From: Alphaproteobacteria bacterium | GTDB lineage: Bacteria > Pseudomonadota > Alphaproteobacteria > Caulobacterales > Parvularculaceae | Direction: 5' to 3' | Length of the DNA stretch: 64,000 nucleotides | NCBI GenBank assembly: GCA_030433215.1 | Contig: JAUIMC010000003.1 | Coordinates: 1-64,000 of the forward strand | In this document: piece after piece, positions 35,805 through 43,096 of the stretch | How the letters are laid out: each line of letters starts with the position of its first letter | How positions within the stretch are numbered: position 1 is the first letter of the stretch | Notes under the pieces: generated by a model | Told to the model about the DNA's origin: nothing | The model's input: the letters and a program-made list of their open reading frames with translations, nothing else | The model's database searches: none | Position numbers and translations under genes: made by a program

Positions 35805-37547
35805 TCAGCGGCCTGCGGCGGCAATGATCGGCGCCAAGGTCGGCCAGTTCTCGTCGATTGCCGCCTTGGTGCTGCGGTAGCCGTCCGAAACGGCGACCTC
35901 GTATTTTTTCCAGTCCCTCAGTTCGACGCCCGGCACCGGCGGCGTGATCATGATGTCCGCCGGGCGCTGCATCTCTGAATTCTCGCGCCGCGCCGTCGCC
36001 GAGCGCATCAGGAGCGAAACGATGGGCGGCGCATCGGAGAGGCCGTGGCTTGCGATCCAGGAAAAGAAGCCCGGCGGATCGCGGAACGCCTCCACGTCGA
36101 TCACGCCTTCGCGGGCGACGTCGACGCCGATGGTGAGCCCGCGATGCAGGCTGGTCATGATGTCGGTCGGGAAATTGTTGACCACCGCCCCGTCGACCAG
36201 AAGCGCATGGTCGTCGATCACCGGCGGCAGAATGCCGGGCAAGGCGATGGAAGCGCGCAGCGCCGTGCGCAGCAGGCCCTGATTGTGAATGCGCACGGCG
36301 CCATTGACGATGTCGGACGACACGCAAAAGAACGGCAGGGACAGATTCTCGATCAGCGTGTCGTCGAAATTGCTTCGGAGCCGCTCCTCGACGCGCCCGC
36401 CGCGCGTCAGCGCCACCACCGGCAGCACATGGTCGCCAAGCGGGTTCGAGGCGACGAACGCCTCGCGAATGCGGGTCTCCATGTCGGCCTGCGGCCAGCC
36501 TGTGGCGACGCAGGCGGCCACCACCGCGCCCATGGAGGCGCCGCAGATGAAATCGATAGGCACGCCCGCTTCGCGCATCGCCTTGACCGCGCCGATATGC
36601 GCATAGGCGCGCGCGCCGCCGCCGGAGAGGACGAGCCCCACCGACTTGCCGGCGATGATCCGCGCCAGCCGGTCGACGCAGGCCTCATTGCGCATATTGA
36701 TGACCCGCGACGCGCCGATCGCCTCCATCCATTCCGCGGTCCGGCCGCTATGGGCGCCCTCATGCAGCATGACGAGATCGACGAGGCGGAACTTGCGCGC
36801 CCTTGCGCCGTCCTCGGCGGTGAGCGGAAAGGGTTTCGACGGCCGGCTGTCGCGGCGCGCCATGACGAGAAACCGGTCCGCATGCCTCAGGACGAAGCGG
36901 TACCACGGGCTGTGATCGACGCGCGCGGCGAGCAGCACCACGTCATGGGCGTTTTCCACGAGATCGAAGTCGCTGGTGCGCGGCGGCTCGCTGTTGCAGG
37001 ACAACCAGGTGGCGTTGACCTTGTAGGCGGCGATGCGCCGGGCGAGCTCGCGCACCCGCGCATCAACGTCGATCGACGGCGAGGTCGAGATCACCGCGAA
37101 GATGCGCGGCGCCGATTGCTGGAAGCTCGTTTGCGGATGGCGCGCGCGGGTGAGGACGATGCGCGCCAGCGCCGCCGCGAAATCGCCATGCTCGCGGATC
37201 AGCTTTTCAACCGTCTCGCGCGGGATCGACAACAGCTCCGTGTCGCGCAGGGCATAGACGCTCGCCGAATGGGGTTCGCCGGAGAGGATCGACATTTCCC
37301 CGACCGGCTCGCCGGCGCGGATATAGCCGACGACGACATCCTCGGCGCCGTCCGGGCTTTGCCTGACGACGATCAGCCGCCCGGTCAGATTGATATGCAG
37401 CGCGTCGGACGGGGCGCCTTGCTCGAACACCTCCCAGCCGCCCGCAAGCGACTGCCAGGTGCTGGCCTCGGCGATAGCATTCAGGGTTTCCGCGCCGAGC
37501 TCGGCGAAGAACGGAAGATTGCGAAGGCGATCGCGGACAATATTCAT
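35805..37547 (-). CDS. Patatin-like phospholipase with cyclic-nucleotide-binding domain
   Basis: A 580-residue protein of the neuropathy-target-esterase type. Residues ~1-130 form a CNMP/CAP-like domain (GGWEVFEQGAPSDALHIN, GEPVGEMSILSGEPHSASVYA). After a linker of ~170 residues the patatin domain begins: oxyanion loop VLSGGGARAYAHIGA, nucleophile Ser in GASMGAV and catalytic Asp in LVDGAVVNNFP. It should hydrolyse phospholipid or lysophospholipid acyl esters, perhaps gated by a nucleotide. No signal peptide; monocistronic. Confidence 0.92.
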   Translation of the reverse strand: MNIVRDRLRNLPFFAELGAETLNAIAEASTWQSLAGGWEVFEQGAPSDALHINLTGRLIVVRQSPDGAEDVVVGYIRAGEPVGEMSILSGEPHSASVYALRDTELLSIPRETVEKLIREHGDFAAALARIVLTRARHPQTSFQQSAPRIFAVISTSPSIDVDARVRELARRIAAYKVNATWLSCNSEPPRTSDFDLVENAHDVVLLAARVDHSPWYRFVLRHADRFLVMARRDSRPSKPFPLTAEDGARARKFRLVDLVMLHEGAHSGRTAEWMEAIGASRVINMRNEACVDRLARIIAGKSVGLVLSGGGARAYAHIGAVKAMREAGVPIDFICGASMGAVVAACVATGWPQADMETRIREAFVASNPLGDHVLPVVALTRGGRVEERLRSNFDDTLIENLSLPFFCVSSDIVNGAVRIHNQGLLRTALRASIALPGILPPVIDDHALLVDGAVVNNFPTDIMTSLHRGLTIGVDVAREGVIDVEAFRDPPGFFSWIASHGLSDAPPIVSLLMRSATARRENSEMQRPADIMITPPVPGVELRDWKKYEVAVSDGYRSTKAAIDENWPTLAPIIAAAGR

Positions 37548-37604
37548 GGTCGCGCCGATCAGTAGCCGGATTTGAATCGCCCGGCCAGCGGACTCAAAGC
37601 CGCG

Positions 37605-38081
37605 CTAATTCAGTTTCTTTTGGGGTTGCGCCGCCTTGGGCTCGCCGGCGGCGTCGGTCTTGCGGGGCTCGCCGGGCACGGGCGCGACCTCGACGCCCTC
37701 CTCGATCAGCTCCTTGACCTCCTTGCCGGAGGCTTCGCCGTAAATGCCGCGCTCCTTGGCTTCGCCGTAATGGATCTTGCGGGCTTCCTCGGGGAACTTC
37801 TCGCCGACATAGTCGAAATTCTTTTCGACATAGTCGCGGGCGCGCGCGACGGCGCGGGCCATGTCTTCCTGAATGGCGGCGAGGCGCGCCTTGCGGTCGC
37901 CGCCCGAGACGGCGCGTTTGCGCGAGATCGCCGGCGCCATCACGGCCTTGCGCACCTGGCCCGAGCCGCAGCTCGGACAGTCGAGCAGGCCCTTTTCGGC
38001 CTGCGCGTCAAAGTCGGCGCTGTCGCGAAACCAGCCCTCGAACTCGTGGTTAGCGTCGCAAATCAAACTGTATTTAATCAT
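37605..38081 (-). CDS. DUF1178 family zinc-ribbon-like protein
   Basis: A 158-residue protein starting MIKYSLICDANHEFEGWFRD, the defining opening of DUF1178, with a CPSCGSG pair near residue 36 that with Cys8/His12 could bind zinc (like regulatory CxxC-zinc-ribbon FmdB proteins). The C-terminal half is charged and probably helical (EKNFDYVGEKFPEEARKIHYGEAK). It overlaps the nitrilase-family gene by 4 bases, the usual order in alphaproteobacteria. Function unknown. Confidence 0.9.
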   Translation of the reverse strand: MIKYSLICDANHEFEGWFRDSADFDAQAEKGLLDCPSCGSGQVRKAVMAPAISRKRAVSGGDRKARLAAIQEDMARAVARARDYVEKNFDYVGEKFPEEARKIHYGEAKERGIYGEASGKEVKELIEEGVEVAPVPGEPRKTDAAGEPKAAQPQKKLN

Positions 38082-38923
38082 GTATTTAGAATGGAGACTT
38101 CGAAGGATTGTTCAAGTCCCAAATTGGGGATGCGCTGGCGCGCTTTCAGGGCTTTTTCGGGGTCGATTTCGGCCAGCACGACGCCGGGCTCGTCATTGTC
38201 GGCTTCGGCGAGGATATCTCCCCACGGCCCGATGATCAGGGAATGGCCATAGGTCTCGCGGCCGTCTTCATGGGTTCCGCCCTGCGCCGGCGCCACGACA
38301 AAAGCGCCGTTCTCGATCGCCCTAGCGCCCAGCAGCGTATGCCAGTGGGCCATGCCGGTCTGCCGGGTGAACGCCGCCGGGACGCACAGCACCTCCGCGC
38401 CGTTCTGAGACAGCGCGCGATAGAGCCGCGGGAAACGCACGTCGTAACAGATCGTAAGGCCGACTTGCGCAAGCGGGGTCTTCGCCAGCACGGCCTTGTC
38501 GCCGGGCCGGTAGACCTTCGATTCCTTCCAGCTCTCGCCATTCGGGAGGTCTACGTCGAACATATGAATTTTGTCATAGCGCGCCGCGACAGACCCGTCG
38601 GGCGCGAACAGATAGGCGCGATTGGCGGCGCGGCGGTCTTCGATTTTCACCGCCATGGAGCCGATCAGCAGCCATGCGCCGTGACGTTTCGCAGCGTCGG
38701 AAAAGGCCGCGATCTCGGTGAGGTCTTTTTCTTCGGGCAGGCTTTCAAAAAGCCGGCCCGCCTTGCGGTCGACCACATTGGTCATCTCCGGCGTCGCGAT
38801 GAAACTCGCGCCTTTCCCCGCCGCCTCGGCGATCAACGCGACCGCGTCCTCGACATTGCGCGCCCGGTCGAGGCCGGACCGCATCTGGACGCAGGCCGCC
38901 CTGAAAGGAGTTCGTTCAGCCAT
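38078..38923 (-). CDS. Nitrilase-superfamily carbon-nitrogen hydrolase (Nit-like amidase)
   Basis: A 281-residue enzyme with the Glu-Lys-Cys triad: Glu in IATPEMTNVV, Lys in YDKIHMFDVDLPNGE and Cys in GLTICYDVRFPRLYR. These contexts are those of the Nit1/Nit2 branch, members of which act as omega-amidases or hydrolyse deaminated glutathione. That matches the neighbouring glutaredoxin gene, with which it overlaps by eight bases, though the substrate is inferred. Confidence 0.9.
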   Translation of the reverse strand: MAERTPFRAACVQMRSGLDRARNVEDAVALIAEAAGKGASFIATPEMTNVVDRKAGRLFESLPEEKDLTEIAAFSDAAKRHGAWLLIGSMAVKIEDRRAANRAYLFAPDGSVAARYDKIHMFDVDLPNGESWKESKVYRPGDKAVLAKTPLAQVGLTICYDVRFPRLYRALSQNGAEVLCVPAAFTRQTGMAHWHTLLGARAIENGAFVVAPAQGGTHEDGRETYGHSLIIGPWGDILAEADNDEPGVVLAEIDPEKALKARQRIPNLGLEQSFEVSILNT

Positions 38924-39173
38924 TCAGCATCGGGTCCAGCTTGCCGTCGCGCTCGAGCGCGGCAAGATCGTCATAGCCGCCCACATGGGTCTCGCCGATG
39001 AAAATCTGCGGATAGGTCGTCTTGCCGTTCGACCTGGCGAGCATCTCCTCGCGCTTTTCCTTGTCATAGGCTGCGGAAATCTCGGTCGCCTTGACGCCCT
39101 TCTTCTGCAACAGCATCAGCGCCCGCACGCAGAAAGGACACATGGGTTTCGTATAAACGACGACGTCTTTCAT
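38916..39173 (-). CDS. grxC: Glutaredoxin 3
   Basis: An 85-residue thiol-disulfide oxidoreductase, dithiol type. Active site CPFC in VYTKPMCPFCVRALMLL, cis-Pro TTYPQIFIGETHVGGYDDL (TVP-like loop and GG for glutathione binding). I use the ATG at 39173 with GGGAAGA just before it rather than an upstream TTG. Position between comF and the nitrilase gene is conserved in alphaproteobacteria. Confidence 0.94.
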   Translation of the reverse strand: MKDVVVYTKPMCPFCVRALMLLQKKGVKATEISAAYDKEKREEMLARSNGKTTYPQIFIGETHVGGYDDLAALERDGKLDPMLNG

Positions 39174-39204
39174 TCTTCCCGGCTCCCGCAATTCATCAGG
39201 GGCG

Positions 39205-39981
39205 TTATATGGCCCCGATTCCGCCTTTCACAACCCGCGCCAGCACCAGGGCGTCGACGCGCGCGGCCCCGGCCCGCTTCAGCGCCCGCGCCGCCGCCGA
39301 CAAGGTTGCGCCGGTGGTGAGGACATCGTCAACGAGGACCACATGGGCGTCCCGGAACAGCGCGCGGGCTTTTTCGTCACGCAGCGCAAAGGCCCCCGCC
39401 ACATTGCGCTTTCGCGCATCGGCGGAGAGGTCCTTCTGCGGCGGGGTCGCGCGGCGGCGCACGAGGCCGTCCAGCGACAGCCGCGCGCCCGAGCGCTGGG
39501 CGACAGCCCGCGCCAGCAGGGCCGACTGGTTGAAACGCCGCCCGAGGAGCCGGCGCCGGTGCAGGGGCACGGGCGTCAGGATCGAGGACCGCTGGAGCAT
39601 GGCGCCGGCGGCGCGCGCCATCCAGCCGCCGAACATCCCCGCAAGCTCGGTGCGGTCGCCATGCTTGAAACTGACGATCATCGCGTGGCTGGCGTCGTCA
39701 TAAACGACAGCGGCGCGGGCCCGGTCGAAATCCGGCGGCGCGGCGATGCAGGCCGGACATTCAACCTCCGCGCCATAGTCGGCGGAAAACGGGACGCCGC
39801 AGCGCCGGCAGGCGGGATCTTCAATGAAATGCGCCGCGCCCCAGGCCGCCGCCCCGATGGCCCCCGCCGAGGCGAGCTCCTCGCGCGTCAGCGGACAATG
39901 AGGCGGCATGGCGAGATCGAGCGCGCTGCGCGCCGTTTCCGCGAGGCCGCCTTCCAGCCGTCTGAAGATTTGCGGTTTCAC
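39205..39981 (-). CDS. ComF family phosphoribosyltransferase-like protein
   Basis: Starting from the GTG at 39981 the product has 258 residues (MKPQIFRRLEGG). The N-terminal zinc-finger region keeps CRRCGVPF and CPACIAAPPDFDRARAA, but the first Cys pair of the family is degenerate (CPLTREEL). The core shows FKHGDRTELAGMFGGWM, TPVPLHRRRLLGRRFNQSALLA, and the PRPP loop VVLVDDVLTTGATL. ComF proteins are linked to DNA uptake in naturally competent bacteria; in others the role is open. Divergent from the methyltransferase gene. The true start could be a few codons away. Confidence 0.9.
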   Translation of the reverse strand: MKPQIFRRLEGGLAETARSALDLAMPPHCPLTREELASAGAIGAAAWGAAHFIEDPACRRCGVPFSADYGAEVECPACIAAPPDFDRARAAVVYDDASHAMIVSFKHGDRTELAGMFGGWMARAAGAMLQRSSILTPVPLHRRRLLGRRFNQSALLARAVAQRSGARLSLDGLVRRRATPPQKDLSADARKRNVAGAFALRDEKARALFRDAHVVLVDDVLTTGATLSAAARALKRAGAARVDALVLARVVKGGIGAI

Positions 39982-40029
39982 GTCAGATAGACTACCGCCG
40001 CCGCCGGAAAAGCGCCAGAAAAGAGCTCC

Positions 40030-40878
40030 ATGTCCACGCCGCCGCAGATCTTCGACAAGCGTCTTTACGCCCGCCGCCGCGCGCGGGCCGCGAAGACCAT
40101 GGACGACGCCGGCTTCCTCCACCGCCGGGCGATGGAGGACATCGTCGAGCGCCTCGAGATCGTGCAGCGGCGGTTCGATGTCGCGGCTTTCGACGGCGCC
40201 GGCGAACTCATCTCCATGCTGACGGCGCCGTGCGAGATCGGCGAGACAATTTCCATGGACGCCGCGCCCGCAAGGCTCCCGCACCAGGGGCCGCGGCTCG
40301 CCGCCGACGCCGAAGCCCTGCCCTTCGCGCCCCAGAGCCTCAATCTTTTCGTCAGCCTGCTGACGCTTCACACGGCGAACGATCTTGTGGGCGCGCTGGC
40401 GCAGGCGCGCATGGCCCTGAAGCCAGACGGGCTGTTCATCGCCGCGGTCTTTGCTGAGGAAACGCTCGCCGCCCTGCGCCGCGCGTTCTATGCGGCGGAA
40501 GCCGAGATCGTCGGCGGCGTCTCGGCGCGCATCGCGCCCTTCGCCGCCATTCAGGATTACGGCCAGGCGCTCTCGCGCGCCGGTTTCGCGCTGCCGGTCG
40601 TCGATGTGGACAAGGTCAAGGTGACTTATGACGAGCCGATCAGGCTGCTGCGCGATCTGCGCGGCATGGGCGAAACCAACATGCTGGCGAGCCGGCCGGG
40701 GCCGTTGCGCCGGGACGTATTGATGCGCGCGATGACGCTGTTCACGGAAGCAGGCGGTACGGAACAATTCGAAATCGTCTATCTGACCGGCTGGGCGCCG
40801 CATGAAAGCCAGCAGCAGCCATTAAAGCCGGGATCGGGGAAGATATCGCTGAAAGACGCCATCAAGGGCGCGTCCTGA
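40030..40878 (+). CDS. NDUFAF5/BioC-like methyltransferase-fold protein
   Basis: A 282-residue protein beginning MSTPPQIFDKRLYARRRARA, with the RAAKTMDDAGFLHRRAMEDI segment typical of bacterial homologues of NDUFAF5, the mitochondrial complex I assembly factor that hydroxylates an Arg of NDUFS7. The SAM motif is weak (FDVAAFDGAGELISML), and later markers are LAADAEALPFAPQSLNLFVSLL and ALKPDGLFIAAVF. An alphaproteobacterial complex I role is likely from homology; methylation is not supported strongly. Divergent from comF. Confidence 0.85.
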   Translation: MSTPPQIFDKRLYARRRARAAKTMDDAGFLHRRAMEDIVERLEIVQRRFDVAAFDGAGELISMLTAPCEIGETISMDAAPARLPHQGPRLAADAEALPFAPQSLNLFVSLLTLHTANDLVGALAQARMALKPDGLFIAAVFAEETLAALRRAFYAAEAEIVGGVSARIAPFAAIQDYGQALSRAGFALPVVDVDKVKVTYDEPIRLLRDLRGMGETNMLASRPGPLRRDVLMRAMTLFTEAGGTEQFEIVYLTGWAPHESQQQPLKPGSGKISLKDAIKGAS

Positions 40879-40893
40879 CCCTGCCGAGATCCC

Positions 40894-41112
40894 TTAGCCG
40901 GTGATCTCGTCCTGAAGCGCCTGATCGATCTCGTCATACATGTCGCTGGTCGTATTCGTGTAGCCGCGAATGGCGGCGACGATCGCCAGGAAGATCAGCC
41001 CGATCAGCAGGGTGTACTCGACCGCAGTTGCGCCGCTGTCGTCGCGACGGAAATTGCCGGCCAGTCCCTGAAGACCGCGCCGTTTCTTTCTATCCTCAAC
41101 CCTTGCGCCCAT
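40894..41112 (-). CDS. Flp-family type IVb pilin precursor
   Basis: A 72-residue prepilin. The class III signal site is SG|ATAVEYTLLIG, with Glu at +5 and Tyr at +6 as in Flp pilins, followed by a 20-residue hydrophobic helix and a short acidic tail (SDMYDEIDQALQDEITG). The leader is long and basic (MGARVEDRKKRRG...). Its ATG overlaps the mutT stop codon (TGATG), so it depends on mutT translation. No tad/cpa/rcp genes lie in the window, so its export machinery must be elsewhere. Confidence 0.85.
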   Translation of the reverse strand: MGARVEDRKKRRGLQGLAGNFRRDDSGATAVEYTLLIGLIFLAIVAAIRGYTNTTSDMYDEIDQALQDEITG

Positions 41113-41513
41113 CACAACACGTCCCTCAACTGCGCCGCCAGCGGTCTGTCTGCGGGCGGCATCTGCATGGCCGTCAGCGCTTCGCGCCGCACCCATCGAA
41201 GCTCCTGCCCTTCCATCGGCCGCGGCGCGCCAGTCCATTTCCGGCAGACAAATAAGGGCATCAAAAGATGAAATTCCCCTAAAGTCTGCGACGCAAAGGC
41301 CGCCGGCGCCAGGCAGGACGCCTCCGTATCTATGGCAAGCTCTTCCCTTAGTTCACGCACCAAGGCGGCTTCCGGCGTCTCGCCTTCTGCGAGTTTGCCG
41401 CCCGGAAATTCCCACAAGCCTGCATGGTCCTTTCCTTCGGGCCGGCGCGCCATCAGAACTCTTCCGTCCCTGTCGATGAGCGCGCAAGCCGCCACAAGCA
41501 ACAGCTTCGCCAT
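41112..41513 (-). CDS. mutT: MutT-type Nudix hydrolase (8-oxo-dGTP diphosphatase-like)
   Basis: A 133-residue Nudix protein. The box GGKLAEGETPEAALVRELREELAI is complete (G-x5-E-x7-RE-x2-EE). The start MAKLLLVAACALIDRDGRVLMARRPEGKDHAGLWEFP is typical of MutT, which removes oxidised dGTP and prevents A:T to C:G changes. The C-terminus is coupled to the Flp pilin by TGATG. The usual alphaproteobacterial position near secA and argJ is consistent. Confidence 0.9.
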   Translation of the reverse strand: MAKLLLVAACALIDRDGRVLMARRPEGKDHAGLWEFPGGKLAEGETPEAALVRELREELAIDTEASCLAPAAFASQTLGEFHLLMPLFVCRKWTGAPRPMEGQELRWVRREALTAMQMPPADRPLAAQLRDVL

Positions 41514-41564
41514 ATTCTCGCCTTAATTCCTAATCGACGACTTTTAACAGTCTCACGCCAAAGT

Positions 41565-41580
41565 CGATAAAACTTTATCG
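41565..41580. repeat. Short perfect inverted repeat upstream of mutT
   Basis: CGATAAA-AC-TTTATCG: 7-bp perfect arms with a 2-bp centre, about 52 bp upstream of the mutT start and 32 bp downstream of the ppiC-like stop. It could be an operator in the mutT promoter; no T-run is present for termination. Nothing else stands out in this 98-bp gap. Confidence 0.4.
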
Positions 41581-41611
41581 GCTGCGGGCGCAAGCAAGGG
41601 TTAATTTGCGT

Positions 41612-42916
41612 TTACTGAAAACTGTCCTGGAGGCCGCCCGCATCTTCCTGTTCGCTGCGGGGCAGCGAGAAGCCGGGATCATTGAGATCGGGATCGGAAA
41701 GATCCGGCGGCGCGCTCGGCTGCGGCGGCGGCGCGTCTTCGGGGCGGAAATAAACCACCTGGCTTTCCTCTTCGAGTTGCTGCAGCGAGGTCTCGATCGT
41801 CCGCATACGCAGGAAGTTCTCGATCGGCCCGCGCACCTGATCGAAGGGAACGGCGCTGGTGGGCCGGCGGTCGAGCACTTCAACCACATGCCAGCCGAAT
41901 TCGGTCTGGAAGGGCGCGGCGATCTCGCCGGGCTCCGCGCCGAAGGCGGCCCGCGAGAAGATCGGGGTCATCATGCTGCGCGTGAACCAGCCGATTTCGC
42001 CGCCCAGCGGCGCGGTCGCACGGTCGAGGGAGCGGGTCCGGGCGAGCTCGGCGAAATCGCCGCCCTCCCCCAGAAGCGTGAGAATTTCCGACGCCTCTTC
42101 CTCAGTCGCCACGAGAATGTGCCGGGCCTTCACCTCGTCGCCGAGCCGCGTCACATCGGATTGCGCCCGGTAAAGGCGCTCGACATTTTCCGGGGTCACC
42201 GCGTCGGTGATCTGGGAGTCCATGAAGGCGCCGGCCAGCACCCGGTCGCGGGCGGCGTTGACCTTGCGCGACACGCTGGGGCTGCGCTGGAGGCCAGTGT
42301 CGAGCGCCGCCCGCGCGAGAAGCCGCTGCTCCACATAGGCTTCGACGAGATTGCGCTCGAACGCCGTCTTCGGCGTCAGGGTCTCCTCGGGCCGCAGGAA
42401 TCCGCCGGCCCGGGCCGTCGCCTCGATTTCGGAAAGGTGCACATAGCGCCCGTCGATGCGGGCGAGAATCGGGTCGTCCTCGTCGACCGGCGCGCGGGAC
42501 GACGCTCCGCCGGCCGCATCGAGCGACGGCGCGGCGCGCAAAACGTCGATGATCCAGAGCCCGGCGATCACCAGGAACGCGCCTGAGAGCGCGCTATAGG
42601 CGCGCCCTGTGCGCGTCGGCAGCCAGACAATGAGCCCCCGAAAGGCCGCTCCGGCGACGCGCGCCGCATAGGAAAAGCCGCGCAGCGCCCGGCCGGCCAT
42701 TAGCTTGACCGCCCGCCACAGCGCCGAATCGAGGGCCGCCGCCAGCCGCCAGGTGGTGATCGCAACCTTGCCCGCCGCCCGCAGCGCCGTCAGAATCGCG
42801 CCCAGCACCATGCGCGCGACGGCCAGCACGGCCCCGCCCACGGCGCGCGCTGCCCCGGCCAGCGGCCTGGCGCGTTTTTCAGGCTCCATTTTATGTCCGT
42901 CCGGCGTTTCCATCAT
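41612..42916 (-). CDS. Membrane-anchored parvulin-type peptidyl-prolyl isomerase
   Basis: A 434-residue protein. The parvulin domain (~255-350) shows VKARHILVATEEEASEILTLL, GGDFAELARTRSLDRATAPLGG, GWFTRSMMTPIFSRAAFG and FGWHVVEVLDRRP. A single membrane helix (~107-126, SGAFLVIAGLWIIDVL) anchors it with the catalytic part in the periplasm, where it should help fold exported proteins. Unusual: the first ~100 residues are an alanine/arginine-rich, probably amphipathic helical region. Divergent from secA, a frequent arrangement. Confidence 0.88.
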   Translation of the reverse strand: MMETPDGHKMEPEKRARPLAGAARAVGGAVLAVARMVLGAILTALRAAGKVAITTWRLAAALDSALWRAVKLMAGRALRGFSYAARVAGAAFRGLIVWLPTRTGRAYSALSGAFLVIAGLWIIDVLRAAPSLDAAGGASSRAPVDEDDPILARIDGRYVHLSEIEATARAGGFLRPEETLTPKTAFERNLVEAYVEQRLLARAALDTGLQRSPSVSRKVNAARDRVLAGAFMDSQITDAVTPENVERLYRAQSDVTRLGDEVKARHILVATEEEASEILTLLGEGGDFAELARTRSLDRATAPLGGEIGWFTRSMMTPIFSRAAFGAEPGEIAAPFQTEFGWHVVEVLDRRPTSAVPFDQVRGPIENFLRMRTIETSLQQLEEESQVVYFRPEDAPPPQPSAPPDLSDPDLNDPGFSLPRSEQEDAGGLQDSFQ

Positions 42917-43096
42917 ATTCCGCCTGCGACGCCCTTGCGGGCCCGCTTTCGTTGACAGGGCCAGAGGCGCTCACTATCTCTCCGACGCCCCCTCCGGGGC
43001 TCTGCAATTCCAACCCGGCCGATGAAGGGCGCGCCCCGCGCTGGTCTGACGAGGGCGCCGACGAACTTTTCATCGCAGCACGAAGGCCCTGTGCTC

